64,000 nucleotides of DNA from JBDWFY01 sp039976075. GTDB taxonomy: Bacteria; Pseudomonadota; Alphaproteobacteria; Rhizobiales; Stappiaceae. The notes under the pieces were generated by a model. It searched no databases and had not been told where the DNA came from. It saw only the letters and a list, made by a program, of their open reading frames with translations. The stretch covers positions 496,001 through 560,000 of the forward strand of contig JBDWFY010000011.1 in assembly GCA_039976075.1 (NCBI GenBank), written 5' to 3'. The translations under genes were made by a program, and so were the position numbers. Below, piece after piece: positions 33,417-43,032 of this stretch (within the stretch, counting starts at the first letter, position 1; the number at the start of each line of letters is the position of its first letter).

Positions 33417-35000
33417 TTAACGAAGCAGGGCGGCGCGGTTTTTCTGGATGTAGTCAGCGGACCTGAGCACCAGGGCGGTCAAGGTGCCGGTCGGGTTGAC
33501 GGCACCTGATGTTGGGAAGAGGCTGGCACCGGCGATGAAAAGATTGTCGACTTCGTGGGTCTGACCGTAGGAGTTGGTCACAGACCGGTTGGGATCGGAC
33601 CCCATCAGCGTGCCGCCGAGCATGTGTTCGGGATTGCGCGGGCTCGCCCAGACATCGGATGTGTCGGCGGCCTGGAAAATCTTCAGACCCTCGGTCTTTG
33701 CGAGATCCAGCCGGGCGGCGTTTTCCTTCGGGATATTGTTGGTGACCTTTGCCGCGGGAAGTCCGAAAGCATCGGTTTTTGTCGTATCAAGCTCAATCCG
33801 GTTCTCCGGAACGGATGTTTCTTCGCACAGCACCGTCATATTGCCAAAATGCCGGCGGGCTGTGCGCAAGTAGTCGTCCAGTGCCTGGCCATACAGGTCC
33901 GGCCGTGCCAGCGCCCATCCAAGAAGATCATTGGGCTTGGATGCCTGACCTCCCTGAAACGACCGGCTGCCGAAGACACCCTTTGCCGGTTGCTTATCGT
34001 CATAGTTCTCCTGTGAAAGAATGTTGGCCCCCAGAATGCCCCGATAGGGTTCCGTCTCCTGGTCGAACAGGCCGTAGATCGTGACAATTGGATGGGACAT
34101 GAAGTGACGCCCCACTTTGCCGCTGCCGTTGGCCAGTCCATCGGGGTGTGCGCCATTTGCCGAAAGCAGCAGCAAGCGGCTGTTCCAGATCGTGTGGCAG
34201 GCGATGATCACGATCTGAGCTGGCTGGATGTGCAGGTCGCCCGCAGCGTCACGATATTCGACCCCGGTGGCCTTCTTTCCGGAAGGGGCGGTGGTCACCC
34301 TGGTTGCGTAGGCATTGTGTTTCAGCTCTGCCCCAGCGCTCAGAGCATTTGGCCATTGGAGTACGAGCGGGTTCGCAAGAGCGCCGATCGGGCAACCGGC
34401 GTCGCACCAGCCATCCAGAAGGCACCCGGTTCTGTCCTGATAGCGCTGGCTGTTGATCGCAACCGGATTGGGGGCACTGCGCAATCCCAGCGCGTCGAAC
34501 CCTTTTTTGATGGCCCGCGACTGGGCAAGCTCCGGCAGCGCGGGCATCGGATAGTCCGCAGCAGGAGGGGACCAGGGATCCTGGGCAAGGTCGCCTGAAA
34601 CACCGACATAGTTTTGGGCGCGATCATAATAGGGGCGCAGGTCTTCGTACTCGATGGGCCAGTCGAGGCCTTTTCCGTACAGCGTCCGTTCCCTGAAATC
34701 ATTCTGGTGAAACCGGTACCAGTTGGCATACCAGTGCAAGGCCGCGCCGCCGGTGCCCCAGCCCATGCCAAATCCGGCCGCACCGGTGAGATCGCCTTTT
34801 TCGACCACCGGCGGGCCGCCCCACTTCAGACGACGGGCCCATATTTGAGAACTGAGCATGTCCTGAAGCTTGCGTTCCGGTCCCGCTTCCAGGGTCAGCA
34901 CGTCAAATCCGGCCGCTGCAAGGTGCGCCGTCATTGTGCTGCCGGCAAACCCCGACCCAAGGACCAGAACCTCGACAGGATTTTCCTGGATTGTCTGCAT
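33417..35000 (-). CDS. GMC family FAD-dependent oxidoreductase, large subunit
   Basis: A 527-residue flavoprotein. The N-terminal FAD motif is VLVLGSGFAGSTMTAHLA, followed by TLEAGPERK and GWGTGGAALHWYANWYRFHQNDF. The C-terminal GMC region reads NLFIAGASLFPTSGAVNPTGTLTALVLRSADY, with the active-site His of the GGTLMG/HMLGG area. It has no signal peptide of its own and is probably carried across the membrane with its Tat-signal partner encoded just upstream, as in gluconate, sorbitol and fructose dehydrogenases. Those systems have a cytochrome c third subunit; none is encoded here. The substrate is a sugar, polyol or alcohol of unknown identity. Confidence 0.88.
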   Translation of the reverse strand: MQTIQENPVEVLVLGSGFAGSTMTAHLAAAGFDVLTLEAGPERKLQDMLSSQIWARRLKWGGPPVVEKGDLTGAAGFGMGWGTGGAALHWYANWYRFHQNDFRERTLYGKGLDWPIEYEDLRPYYDRAQNYVGVSGDLAQDPWSPPAADYPMPALPELAQSRAIKKGFDALGLRSAPNPVAINSQRYQDRTGCLLDGWCDAGCPIGALANPLVLQWPNALSAGAELKHNAYATRVTTAPSGKKATGVEYRDAAGDLHIQPAQIVIIACHTIWNSRLLLLSANGAHPDGLANGSGKVGRHFMSHPIVTIYGLFDQETEPYRGILGANILSQENYDDKQPAKGVFGSRSFQGGQASKPNDLLGWALARPDLYGQALDDYLRTARRHFGNMTVLCEETSVPENRIELDTTKTDAFGLPAAKVTNNIPKENAARLDLAKTEGLKIFQAADTSDVWASPRNPEHMLGGTLMGSDPNRSVTNSYGQTHEVDNLFIAGASLFPTSGAVNPTGTLTALVLRSADYIQKNRAALLR

Positions 35001-35023
35001 TTGCTGCCGTTCCTGTCCGCAAT

Positions 35024-35581
35024 CTACCAGGGATGGTCGGGTCGAATATGTTCCAGATAGGGGACGTCGAGATTGCCAAAGCCCTCGACCGTTCCATAGA
35101 CAACATCAACGGCATCGCTTCTGGAGATGAAATAGAAGAAATTCGGATTTGGGTCTGTCCACGCAACCGTCGCGGATGTCGCCGCAGCATGCACGATACT
35201 GTTTTGATCAGCCTCAACGAGATCGAGAAATGGTTTTGAAAACCGTTTCCGGCTTTCCTGATCGATGCCCGCGATGCCAGTGAGATAGAAGGGGGCAAAG
35301 GGCGGGTTCTGCAGATACCGGGTCAGCAGCAGGGAGGCGGGATAGGCGTCGGCGAGATATTTGTCGACAAACAACGCGACCCCGGCCTCAGCCGCGCCGA
35401 TTGCCAGAATGTTGCACCAGGCGGCATAGGTTTTAGCCTGAGCGTTGGAGAAGATGCGCAGTTTCGTGTCAGGGCTTCCCTGAGCCATCGCCATCCCGGC
35501 GGGGCTGCAGCCCAGGGCCGTGCCGATTGCCGCAGCACGGGCTGTCGTGTCCAGGAACTTTCTGCGACTGAGCCGCATCAT
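35024..35581 (-). CDS. Tat-exported small subunit of the GMC dehydrogenase (gluconate 2-dehydrogenase subunit 3-like)
   Basis: A 185-residue protein starting MMRLSRRKFLDTTARAAAIG, a Tat signal, then a soluble domain with FSNAQAKTYAAWCNILAIGA, ADAYPASLLLTRYLQNPPFAPFYLTG and FFYFISRSDAVDVVYGTVEGF, typical of the small subunit of membrane GMC dehydrogenases. ATG 35581 has GAGG six bases upstream; an upstream in-frame extension would bury the Tat signal. It precedes the large-subunit gene by 23 bp, forming a two-gene operon. The Tat signal would deliver both subunits to the periplasm. Confidence 0.85.
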   Translation of the reverse strand: MMRLSRRKFLDTTARAAAIGTALGCSPAGMAMAQGSPDTKLRIFSNAQAKTYAAWCNILAIGAAEAGVALFVDKYLADAYPASLLLTRYLQNPPFAPFYLTGIAGIDQESRKRFSKPFLDLVEADQNSIVHAAATSATVAWTDPNPNFFYFISRSDAVDVVYGTVEGFGNLDVPYLEHIRPDHPW

Positions 35582-35837
35582 CTGAGACCTCATTCTCTCG
35601 CAAGAACAAAGGTAACCCATAAATTGGCCCATGTGCATCCATTGTGTGACCTATGCGCCAATTTGAGGAAAATGGATTGCCTTGAGGGCGCTTTCGATCT
35701 TGTTGGAAGCAGTGGGCTTGATGTGAAGATGACCTCATCAACTCGATTAAGACTTTGCAATAAAGTCGTGAACTCAGAGCCGATACTGCTATATTCGAGC
35801 GATATTACGTGCCCGGCACAGCTGAGAGAGTAATCAT

Positions 35838-37145
35838 TTGGAGACACAGGAATCGCTGAAATCCGAGGAGTTGGACGCTCACCGGACTGCCGTGATCGCA
35901 CGCACCTTCGCGCTCCTGCTGATCGTTCCGCTGGTCACTTTTTTGACACCGTGGCCGGGGCCGCTCTTTACCTATGTTCAACTGATGGTCTTTGTTGTTC
36001 TGGGATGGGGAGCCTGGCTGGCAGCCAATGCCCATTGGAGCAAGTGGTGGCATCAATATGCCTTTGTCACCGCCGATTTCATGCTGCTGACCTTTACACT
36101 AATGTTTCCAAATCCCCTTGTTCCGATAGATTATCCGCCGCAATTCGCACTGCGGTTCGGCTCGTTCATCTATTTCTTCGTGCTTCTGACGGGCCTTGCT
36201 TATGTCTATCAACCGCGGCTGGTTTTGTGGGGCGGGCTCTCGGCCGCTGTATGTTGGTCTTCCGGCGTATTGTGGTTGCTGAACCGTCCCGACACCGTGT
36301 GGCGACAGTCAGAGGAGAACAGCCTCGAGGCCGCGCTTCAAGCTCTCGCACAGCCCACCTTTATTGACACCGGTGTTAGGATGCAGGAGATCGTCGTGTT
36401 GCTGATCACAGCGGGACTTCTTGCACTGGCTGTGAGGCGGTCGAGAATGGTCGCGTTGAGACAGGTCAGGCTGGCACGGGAAAGGGAAAACCTCGGTCGA
36501 TATTTCCCGAACAAGACCGCCCAGATGCTAGCGGATCGCTCGGATCCTTTTCCAACGCCCAGCGAGCATGATGCGGCTGTGCTGTTTGCCGATCTTGTCG
36601 CGTTCACTTCCTGGTCTGAAAAGCACACCCCAAGAGAGACGATTGACCTGTTGCGTGAGGTCCACAACCTTCTGGCACAGGTGGTCTTTCGCAACGGTGG
36701 CACGTTGGACAAGTTCATCGGCGATGGCCTGATGGCGACTTTCGGCACTCCGGAACCGGGAAAGAGCGACGCGTCAAATGCGCTTGTCACACTGTTCGAG
36801 ATGGTGGAAGCGTTCGAGCAGTTAAAGTCCCGAATGCCGCCGGAGCAAAGCCGTGACCTTAGGCTTGCGATCGGAGTACATTACGGCCCGGTTATCATCG
36901 GCAATATCGGAAGCAAGGAACGGCTGGAATTTGCTGTCCTGGGGGATACCGTCAACATCGCCAGCCGCCTTGAGAGCGCAACACGGCAAGTCGGTTGTCG
37001 CGGCCTTGTCAGTGGCACTCTTGTCAAGGCTGCAACAGCAGAAGAAGACGTCGATATCTCGGGGTTTCAGGCGAAACTCGATCATCACGAACCGATAGAG
37101 TTGCGGGGTGTGACGGGCACCGTCGAAATCTTCAAAGTTCTGTAA
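35838..37145 (+). CDS. Membrane-bound class III adenylate cyclase
   Basis: A 435-residue protein with about six membrane helices in residues 20-205 and a C-terminal class III cyclase domain (about 240-420). Catalytic features are the metal Asp in FADLVAFTSWSEK, the Lys and second metal Asp in LDKFIGDGLMATFG, and the purine Asp and transition-state Asn/Arg in LGDTVNIASRLES, which point to ATP as substrate. The start is a TTG at 35838 with a GAGAGAG ribosome-site candidate just upstream. It is divergent from the GMC operon. The signal sensed by the membrane part is unknown. Confidence 0.88.
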   Translation: METQESLKSEELDAHRTAVIARTFALLLIVPLVTFLTPWPGPLFTYVQLMVFVVLGWGAWLAANAHWSKWWHQYAFVTADFMLLTFTLMFPNPLVPIDYPPQFALRFGSFIYFFVLLTGLAYVYQPRLVLWGGLSAAVCWSSGVLWLLNRPDTVWRQSEENSLEAALQALAQPTFIDTGVRMQEIVVLLITAGLLALAVRRSRMVALRQVRLARERENLGRYFPNKTAQMLADRSDPFPTPSEHDAAVLFADLVAFTSWSEKHTPRETIDLLREVHNLLAQVVFRNGGTLDKFIGDGLMATFGTPEPGKSDASNALVTLFEMVEAFEQLKSRMPPEQSRDLRLAIGVHYGPVIIGNIGSKERLEFAVLGDTVNIASRLESATRQVGCRGLVSGTLVKAATAEEDVDISGFQAKLDHHEPIELRGVTGTVEIFKVL

Positions 37146-37210
37146 AAACAACGGTCGCCATCACGCCGTTACCGAGCATCCTGGTCAGGGGCTGATAATA
37201 CGTCATCAGT

Positions 37211-37717
37211 TCAGTGGACTGGCTCTCGCAAGGACGCGGTAAGCTCAACGAGCACGGGAGCGTTTCGAGGGAGGCTTTTTACACCGACGACAGTGCGTGA
37301 ATGACGTCCCCGATCCGCCAACGCGTCAATCAGGTATTTGGACGCGCCATCTGCCACCGCAGAGATATCGCTGAACGTATCATCATGGGCAACATAGCAG
37401 GTTATCCGCAAAATTCGGTTCAGGTTGCCCAACCCTCCGGCGGAAAAATTCAACCACGCCAAGGCCTGTTGTGAACAGATACGCGCCGCGGCTACGGCGT
37501 CTTGCTCGCGGAGCTCCCTGCCAACGGGTCCGACATAGGCAAGGGTCCCGTTCTGCTTGGGAATTTGTCCCGCAAGATAGGCTGTCCGTCCTTCGATAGT
37601 TACCAGATCATAGGCGTATTTTGTCCCTTCCGGAGCAGGCAGGTTTCTTACGACGTCAGCGATGTTGATTTCGTATCCGGCAGCTGATGTTTGTTTCCCG
37701 TGTTCCGCACTAGTCAT
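37211..37717 (-). CDS. Rid family (YjgF/UK114) protein
   Basis: A 168-residue protein of the RidA superfamily (AYLAGQIPKQNGTLAYVGPVGRE, ICSQQALAWLNFS, RITCYVAHDD and SRTVVGVKSLPRNAPVLVELTA). The Arg of SLPRNAPVLVE is where RidA enzymes bind the substrate carboxylate, so imine/enamine deaminase activity is possible. It is longer than RidA (about 130 residues) at the N-terminus. ATG 37717 overlaps the end of the TRAP permease gene by eight bases, so it is the last gene of the TRAP operon and may process what the transporter brings in. Confidence 0.85.
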   Translation of the reverse strand: MTSAEHGKQTSAAGYEINIADVVRNLPAPEGTKYAYDLVTIEGRTAYLAGQIPKQNGTLAYVGPVGRELREQDAVAAARICSQQALAWLNFSAGGLGNLNRILRITCYVAHDDTFSDISAVADGASKYLIDALADRGRHSRTVVGVKSLPRNAPVLVELTASLREPVH

Positions 37718-39611
37718 TTTGGGCACCTTTTGGAGCAAGGGGGTTAAAGCCGTACCGCTGCATCGCCCAGACACCCGTTATTGTTACGATCGCAATCGAA
37801 TTCAACAACAGGTCCGGCGTGACCATGAGGGCCGCTGCCAAAAGCAGCAAACTTCGTCCGATCCAACCCAAAGCACTGTCACCCAGCCAACCGGTCAGGA
37901 CGATAGAAAGGCAAACTATCGCAGCGGCTGATCGCAACAGCACCAATATCAGATTTCCCCAATCTCCCTGGCCCAACAGCTCCGGATTGGCGACAAACAG
38001 GAACGGGATTACATAGGCTGGAAGACCAAGCGCAAAGGCGCGCCAACCCACAGACGTCGAACTGGTTCCGGCAATCGGTGCAGCCGCAAACGCGGCTACC
38101 GCAACAGGTGGCGTGATCTGTCCAAGAACTGCATAGTAAAAGACGAAAAGATGCGCTGCCAACGGGTTGGCTCCCAGATCAACAAGCGCCGGTGCCACCA
38201 GTGTTGCCTGAATGATATAGGCCGGTGTGGTCGGCATTCCCATTCCGAAGATGAACGCTGCAATCATCGCAAGGAACATCGCGACGTACAGATTGCCATC
38301 GGCGAACGCGATGACCAGGCTGCTGAAGCGGAAACCGAGCCCTGATATCTGAACGATCCCGACAATAATCCCTGCTGAGGCGCAGGCGATTGCAACCGGA
38401 ACGGCCGCGCGTGCGCCCAGTTCCAGACCCTTGGCAAGAACCAAAGGTGACACCATGGTTGACCGGCGCAACAGCGGCGTGACCAGCGTAGCCACGACAC
38501 CATAAAATGCGCAAAGGCTGGGGGTGTATCCCATCATCAGGAACGTCATGATAACCACCAGCGGCAGCAAGAAGGTCCACCCGGCCTTGAACTCCCGCCA
38601 GGTCGCACCTTTTTCACGATGCTCCATCGGCTGTAACCCGTGCTTCAGCGCTTCCCAGTGAACGGCAACGAACAGTGAGGAAAAGAAAAGGAAGGCTGGA
38701 AGCACAGCAGCCGTTATGACCTCCTGGTAGCTGATCCCCAGGATAGCGGCCATCAGGAATGCGGCAGCCCCCATGATAGGCGGGGTGATTTGCCCACCGG
38801 TAGAGGCAACGGCCTCAACAGCTCCGGCAAAATTCCTTGGATAGCCCAGCTTCTTCATCATCGGGATCGTGATGGCGCCGGTCGTTGCAACGTTGGCCAC
38901 CGAGCTGCCGGACATTGTGCCCATCAATGCACTCGCAACAACGGCCATTTTGGCCGGGCCACCGCGCGTAGAGCCCGTCGCAGACCTGGTGACATTCACA
39001 AAGAAATCTCCGCCGCCAATCACCTGAAGCAGGGCGCCAAAGACGACAAACAGAAAAATGAAGTCAGCGGAAACACCAAGGGCGACGCCGTAGATACCCT
39101 CGAAGCTAAAGTACATCTGATCAACAAATTCATTGATGCCGACACCTTTATGAGCGAGCGGGCGCAGGAATTCGACATGCCGCAGATAGGGGCCGATGAA
39201 TCCGTATCCCATGAAAAAAATACACAGACCCGTTATCGCCAATCCAAGTGACCGGCGTGTCATCTCAAGCACGACCAGAATTGTTCCCAATGCCACGAAC
39301 AGTTCGGTTGCCGAGGCTTCCTGTGTCCAGGGTGGCCGGATGACAATGGAGGCATGATTGACGATCAGATAACCGACGCAAATGATGGACAGGGCTATGA
39401 AAGCCCAGTCCATTCCGGATCGGAACCGGCTGCCGACTGACCTGAAAATCAGAAACCCGATAACAAGGGCAAAAAGCAAATGCGTGCCACGAACGATCAG
39501 GTCGGGAAACAAGAAAAACGGGGACGCCACCATGAGATGAAACAGCGCCATGGAGACAGCTAGACATGCTATTATTTTGTCAAAAGCGAGGGTCATCGGG
39601 CAGCTTTTCAA
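37710..39611 (-). CDS. TRAP transporter fused permease (DctQM-type, TAXI system)
   Basis: A 633-residue inner-membrane protein fusing the small (4-helix) and large (12-helix) TRAP permease subunits: an N-terminal hydrophobic block to about 130, then the DctM-type domain with GSSVANVATTGAITIPMMKKLGY, GGQITPPIMGAAAFLMA, GMGMPTTPAYIIQATLVAPA and FYYAVLGQITPPVAVAAFAA. It works with a TAXI-type periplasmic binding protein, encoded 204 bp upstream on the same strand, to import an organic acid with Na+ or H+. Its 3' end overlaps the Rid gene. Confidence 0.93.
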   Translation of the reverse strand: MKSCPMTLAFDKIIACLAVSMALFHLMVASPFFLFPDLIVRGTHLLFALVIGFLIFRSVGSRFRSGMDWAFIALSIICVGYLIVNHASIVIRPPWTQEASATELFVALGTILVVLEMTRRSLGLAITGLCIFFMGYGFIGPYLRHVEFLRPLAHKGVGINEFVDQMYFSFEGIYGVALGVSADFIFLFVVFGALLQVIGGGDFFVNVTRSATGSTRGGPAKMAVVASALMGTMSGSSVANVATTGAITIPMMKKLGYPRNFAGAVEAVASTGGQITPPIMGAAAFLMAAILGISYQEVITAAVLPAFLFFSSLFVAVHWEALKHGLQPMEHREKGATWREFKAGWTFLLPLVVIMTFLMMGYTPSLCAFYGVVATLVTPLLRRSTMVSPLVLAKGLELGARAAVPVAIACASAGIIVGIVQISGLGFRFSSLVIAFADGNLYVAMFLAMIAAFIFGMGMPTTPAYIIQATLVAPALVDLGANPLAAHLFVFYYAVLGQITPPVAVAAFAAAPIAGTSSTSVGWRAFALGLPAYVIPFLFVANPELLGQGDWGNLILVLLRSAAAIVCLSIVLTGWLGDSALGWIGRSLLLLAAALMVTPDLLLNSIAIVTITGVWAMQRYGFNPLAPKGAQND

Positions 39612-39726
39612 GTGAAGAAGTTATTGCGCGTTCAACGGGTTGAAGCACGTTTGACATTGCGGCAATGAGATGGACGGCCCTCACAGATCAACTGGCCTGC
39701 AAGAGCCAATTCCATTTCCGTCCAAC

Positions 39727-39752
39727 CCGGAAAGATCGATAGACCTTTCCGG
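39727..39752 (-). promoter_or_regulatory. Intergenic hairpin between TRAP binding-protein and permease genes
   Basis: CCGGAAAG (39727-39734) and CTTTCCGG (39745-39752) form a perfect 8-bp stem around a 10-base loop, inside the 204-bp gap following the binding-protein gene. Such stems often stabilise or partly terminate the abundant binding-protein transcript, so that binding protein exceeds permease. There is no U-run. Confidence 0.5.
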
Positions 39753-39815
39753 TAAGGATACGCGATAAAACAAAGGCTTGGAGCATTTCTTGCGGCCCGG
39801 TGATCACGAGAGGCT

Positions 39816-40829
39816 CTAGTTCAAGGCGCCTTCATCCATCGGAATGCCCTGTTCCTGATAGAACCTGGCTGCGCCCGGATGGATCGGTACCAGCATTCCC
39901 CGACCCGCCGTCTCGGCTTCAATATACTGAAGCAGTGCATGCGTTTGCTGGAATTTCTCAAGATTGTTCCAGATGGTCGACGTCACCTTGTAGGCATTTT
40001 CTTCAGACATCGCATCTGATGCAAACAGGAACGTCTTTGTACCAACCGACGTTGTCGGCTCGGACTGGCCCTGATAAAGACCTGCCGGCAGGGTTACCTT
40101 TTTAAAGCCGCTGCCATATTTGGTCAGGTATTCGTCGACTTTGTCTTCATCCAGGTTCAAGACACGTATTTCGCGGGCGGTCTCCGTCGCCAGAACAGTC
40201 GAGTGCGGATACAGGGCGACCCACATAACGGCGTCGAGCTGTCCGTTGCGAAGGCCATTTTGAGATTCTTTCCAGCTCAGGTGATGGACCTTACCGCCAT
40301 CTGCTTCCAGATCTTCGATTTTCATTCCATGTATGGCGAGCAAATTGTTAAACGCGTTCCATGACGTTTGACCAGGCTGACCCGCACTGATCTGCTTGCC
40401 GACAAGGTCCTCAATTGATTGGATGTCGGTGGAGGCGTCCACCCAGATCTGGATCGCACTGGGAAAGAATGTCATCAGACCCTGGACATTTTTTATCGGA
40501 TTTTCCGGGGTCGCCGGGTCACGGCCGGCCCAGGCGTCTGACGCATTGCTGGCAGAGGTAATTCCCAGATCGGCATCGCCTGCGGAAACACGCAGCAGGT
40601 TCGGGCCTGAGCCACCCGGCTGGACCCCGATAACACTGTCGGGAAACGCAGTCCGCATGAGATCGCCGAGCCCCGTGGCAACTACGTTGAATGTCCCGCC
40701 ACTGGGGCCACCGCCAATGTTCAGGAATTCAGGGTCATCGGCGTGAGAAGCCGTGCCAATTGAGATTGAAGCGGCAGCAAGGGCGCCTGCGGCAACACGT
40801 GTAAGTCGGCGTTTAAGATTTTTGGTCAT
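39816..40829 (-). CDS. TAXI family TRAP transporter solute-binding protein
   Basis: A 337-residue periplasmic binding protein starting MTKNLKRRLTRVAAGALAAA, with cleavage after SHA near residue 30. The TAXI features are LNIGGGPSGGTFNVVATGLGDL, VQPGGSGPNLLRVSAGDADLGI, and VGKQISAGQPGQTSWNAFNNLL. ATG 40829 has GGGAGG seven bases upstream; the longer open frame is not used. It captures the substrate for the fused permease. TAXI proteins bind small carboxylates such as glutamate or 2-oxoglutarate, but specificity here is unknown. Confidence 0.92.
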   Translation of the reverse strand: MTKNLKRRLTRVAAGALAAASISIGTASHADDPEFLNIGGGPSGGTFNVVATGLGDLMRTAFPDSVIGVQPGGSGPNLLRVSAGDADLGITSASNASDAWAGRDPATPENPIKNVQGLMTFFPSAIQIWVDASTDIQSIEDLVGKQISAGQPGQTSWNAFNNLLAIHGMKIEDLEADGGKVHHLSWKESQNGLRNGQLDAVMWVALYPHSTVLATETAREIRVLNLDEDKVDEYLTKYGSGFKKVTLPAGLYQGQSEPTTSVGTKTFLFASDAMSEENAYKVTSTIWNNLEKFQQTHALLQYIEAETAGRGMLVPIHPGAARFYQEQGIPMDEGALN

Positions 40830-40971
40830 GTAGAACCTCCCTAGAGTAGACACTAAAAAAGGACTACGAATTTCCCCATGGCAACTATATTGATAACAAT
40901 TACAGATCAAAAATCGCTACTTATAGATTTAACGTATAAATGCATAGCCGGAAGACGGCAGTGCGAGCCAC

Positions 40972-41880
40972 TCAACGCTCCCAACTAGGTCGCAGCGCAT
41001 CCTTTACATGCAACACGAATTCCTCTGCTGCCGGTGCCAACGACCGGCCTTTCCGCGTTATCAATCCCAGTTCCCGAAACAGGGGTGGATTTAGAAGCGT
41101 GCGGAACACCACATCGTTTTCGATCGGGTTCACCGACATCTGCGGAAGCGCCGCAATACCCAGATTGGTTTTGAGAAGAGACAGAACTGTCGCGATGTTC
41201 GATACTTCAATCCAGGGAACAGCGATATTATCGGGCACGCCTTTCAATGTATCCAGGATCGGTCTGATTCCAGTATCAGCCGCAAATGAGATATACGGAT
41301 ACCCTGCAAGATCGTCCCACTCAATCGGTCCTGTGGTTTGCGCAAGCGGGTGCGTTTTATGGACTACTGCGCCGAAAGGATCGCGTATCAGCGGCTCAAA
41401 GGCCAACCCGTCCGACTTCTCTGATCGCCCGGCCAGTCCCAGATCAACTTCACCGCTCAGAACCCGCATTCTGACGCCGGATGAGTTGTCATCACGAAGA
41501 GATATCCGGATTTTCGGAAACGCTGCGGAGAAACTTTTGATCGTTCTGGGCAGGACGTTCGTTGCTACAGAGGGCAGCACTGCAACGGCAACATTCCCAA
41601 ATGCGCCACTGGCGGTTGAACGAAACTCCGACAGCGTGGAATCCAGTTCATCAAGAATGCGTTCGATCCCGGGCAGAAATGTCATGCTGGCCTTGGTCAG
41701 ATTGAGAGTCTTTGTCGAACGATCAAACAGTCTGAGTCCAAGCACATCTTCCAGTTGCTTGATGGCGGCTGTTACCGAGGGTTGGGACATCTCCAGTATT
41801 TCCGCCGCGCGCGTGAACGAACCTTCCCGTGAGACGGCAACAAAAGCGCGAAGCTGAGTCAATGTTACTTTCATAGGCAT
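40972..41880 (-). CDS. LysR family transcriptional regulator
   Basis: A 302-residue regulator with an N-terminal winged helix (LTQLRAFVAVSREGSFTRAA, then EILEMSQPSVTAAIKQLEDVLGLRLFDRST) and a LysR substrate-binding domain (about 90-295). It lies upstream of the TRAP genes on the same strand, 142 bp from the binding-protein start, in an AT-rich gap (40850-40940) that should hold its target promoter. It probably activates uptake in response to the transported acid. This is unlike the usual divergent LysR arrangement. Confidence 0.92.
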   Translation of the reverse strand: MPMKVTLTQLRAFVAVSREGSFTRAAEILEMSQPSVTAAIKQLEDVLGLRLFDRSTKTLNLTKASMTFLPGIERILDELDSTLSEFRSTASGAFGNVAVAVLPSVATNVLPRTIKSFSAAFPKIRISLRDDNSSGVRMRVLSGEVDLGLAGRSEKSDGLAFEPLIRDPFGAVVHKTHPLAQTTGPIEWDDLAGYPYISFAADTGIRPILDTLKGVPDNIAVPWIEVSNIATVLSLLKTNLGIAALPQMSVNPIENDVVFRTLLNPPLFRELGLITRKGRSLAPAAEEFVLHVKDALRPSWER

Positions 41881-42066
41881 TCCAAGACCTGCACGGGCAT
41901 TGGCGTCAAAGGCTGGCGCCAGCCAAAATACTCACCCATCCACCTTGTGTGGGCGCGACGACACTATCAACCTCTTCAGGTGACAACAAAAATCACGACG
42001 GAAATCCGGACGCTGACAGTGGTTTCTCATCAGCGAACGTCAGAAAAACCCCGCATTGACGAGCCT

Positions 42067-42729
42067 TCACCGCCAATGCGGCGGATAGGCGTCCGCATAT
42101 CCAGGCACCGCCTCGATGCGCTCCGCCCAGGCTGCGAGGTTGGGATAGTGGGAATCCAGCGGTGTTACCTGCAGGCCAAGGGATGCTGCACCTTCGCGGG
42201 TCGCACAGCGCTGTAACTGCATCAGAGCTGGATAGACAGCGATGTCCGCAGCCGTGAGTGTCGCACCGCAAAGATAGGCACGGTCGGCAAGGACCCGCTC
42301 AAACACGGCCAATTCCTGATGCACCGGCTGAATTGCCTCCTGGATTTCAGTAACCATCTCCTTTGCACGGCCACGGAAAATCGGCCTGGAAACGTTACCG
42401 ATCGGCGTTCTCAGTCGATCATCAGCCTCGCACAGGATCTGCCAGATTTCCGCTGCGTGCGCCGGGCTGTTTCCCATGAGCGGTGGGTCGGGGTAAGCCG
42501 CCTCAAGATAGGCCAGAATGGCGTTGGTTTCGCGTACTGTTACCGTATCATCTATCAGCGTCGGAACATTTCCCCTGGGGTTGATTGCCAAAAATGCATC
42601 GCTCTTCTGTTCGCGTTTGGCATTGTCGAGCCGTCGCGGTTCGTAAGGCAATCCTTTGACGGCAAGCGCCAGCATGATGCTCCAGCAGGGGGGGCTGCCG
42701 CTTATAAAGTAACACTCAATTTTCGGCAT
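42067..42729 (-). CDS. Glutathione S-transferase
   Basis: A 220-residue GST with a thioredoxin-like N-terminal domain (IECYFISGSPPCWSIMLALAVKGLPYEPRRLD, then NPRGNVPTLIDDTVTVRETNAILAYL with the cis-Pro and the glutathione-binding Glu/Thr) and an all-helical C-terminal domain containing LTAADIAVYPALMQL (the N-capping box). The active-site residue is probably Ser or Cys in SGSPPCW. ATG 42729 has GGGGAG eight bases upstream; an earlier in-frame start lacks support. It conjugates or reduces electrophilic substrates in the cytoplasm. It is not obviously linked to its neighbours. Confidence 0.9.
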   Translation of the reverse strand: MPKIECYFISGSPPCWSIMLALAVKGLPYEPRRLDNAKREQKSDAFLAINPRGNVPTLIDDTVTVRETNAILAYLEAAYPDPPLMGNSPAHAAEIWQILCEADDRLRTPIGNVSRPIFRGRAKEMVTEIQEAIQPVHQELAVFERVLADRAYLCGATLTAADIAVYPALMQLQRCATREGAASLGLQVTPLDSHYPNLAAWAERIEAVPGYADAYPPHWR

Positions 42730-43032
42730 GCATGTCTCCCCGGGCTGTGTCGACTGGCGTATTGGAATTGCTTGAAAGAAGTCAGCGAGATTGAATTGAC
42801 GTTTTACTTCCGATTTGTCGCAGACATTCGTTGCCATTGCTTCTCAAGGTCAAGGTAGCATTGGAGAATTCAGATGTCAGCTTGTCCTTCAACGCCGGCC
42901 TCGGAGGTGTGCATCCTCATGGGGGTGGACTAGGGCCGGGCTGCATGAACCTATTCAGCGGTAAGAGCGTCCAATTTGCCAGGAGCCTCTGAATGGTCAG
43001 CGGCAGTTTTTATTCTCAAGGTCGATTGGACA
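42730..43032. other. 303-bp divergent promoter region
   Basis: It separates the GST gene from the large secreted-protein gene. I see no reading frame, RNA fold or clear promoter worth naming. Confidence 0.4.
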
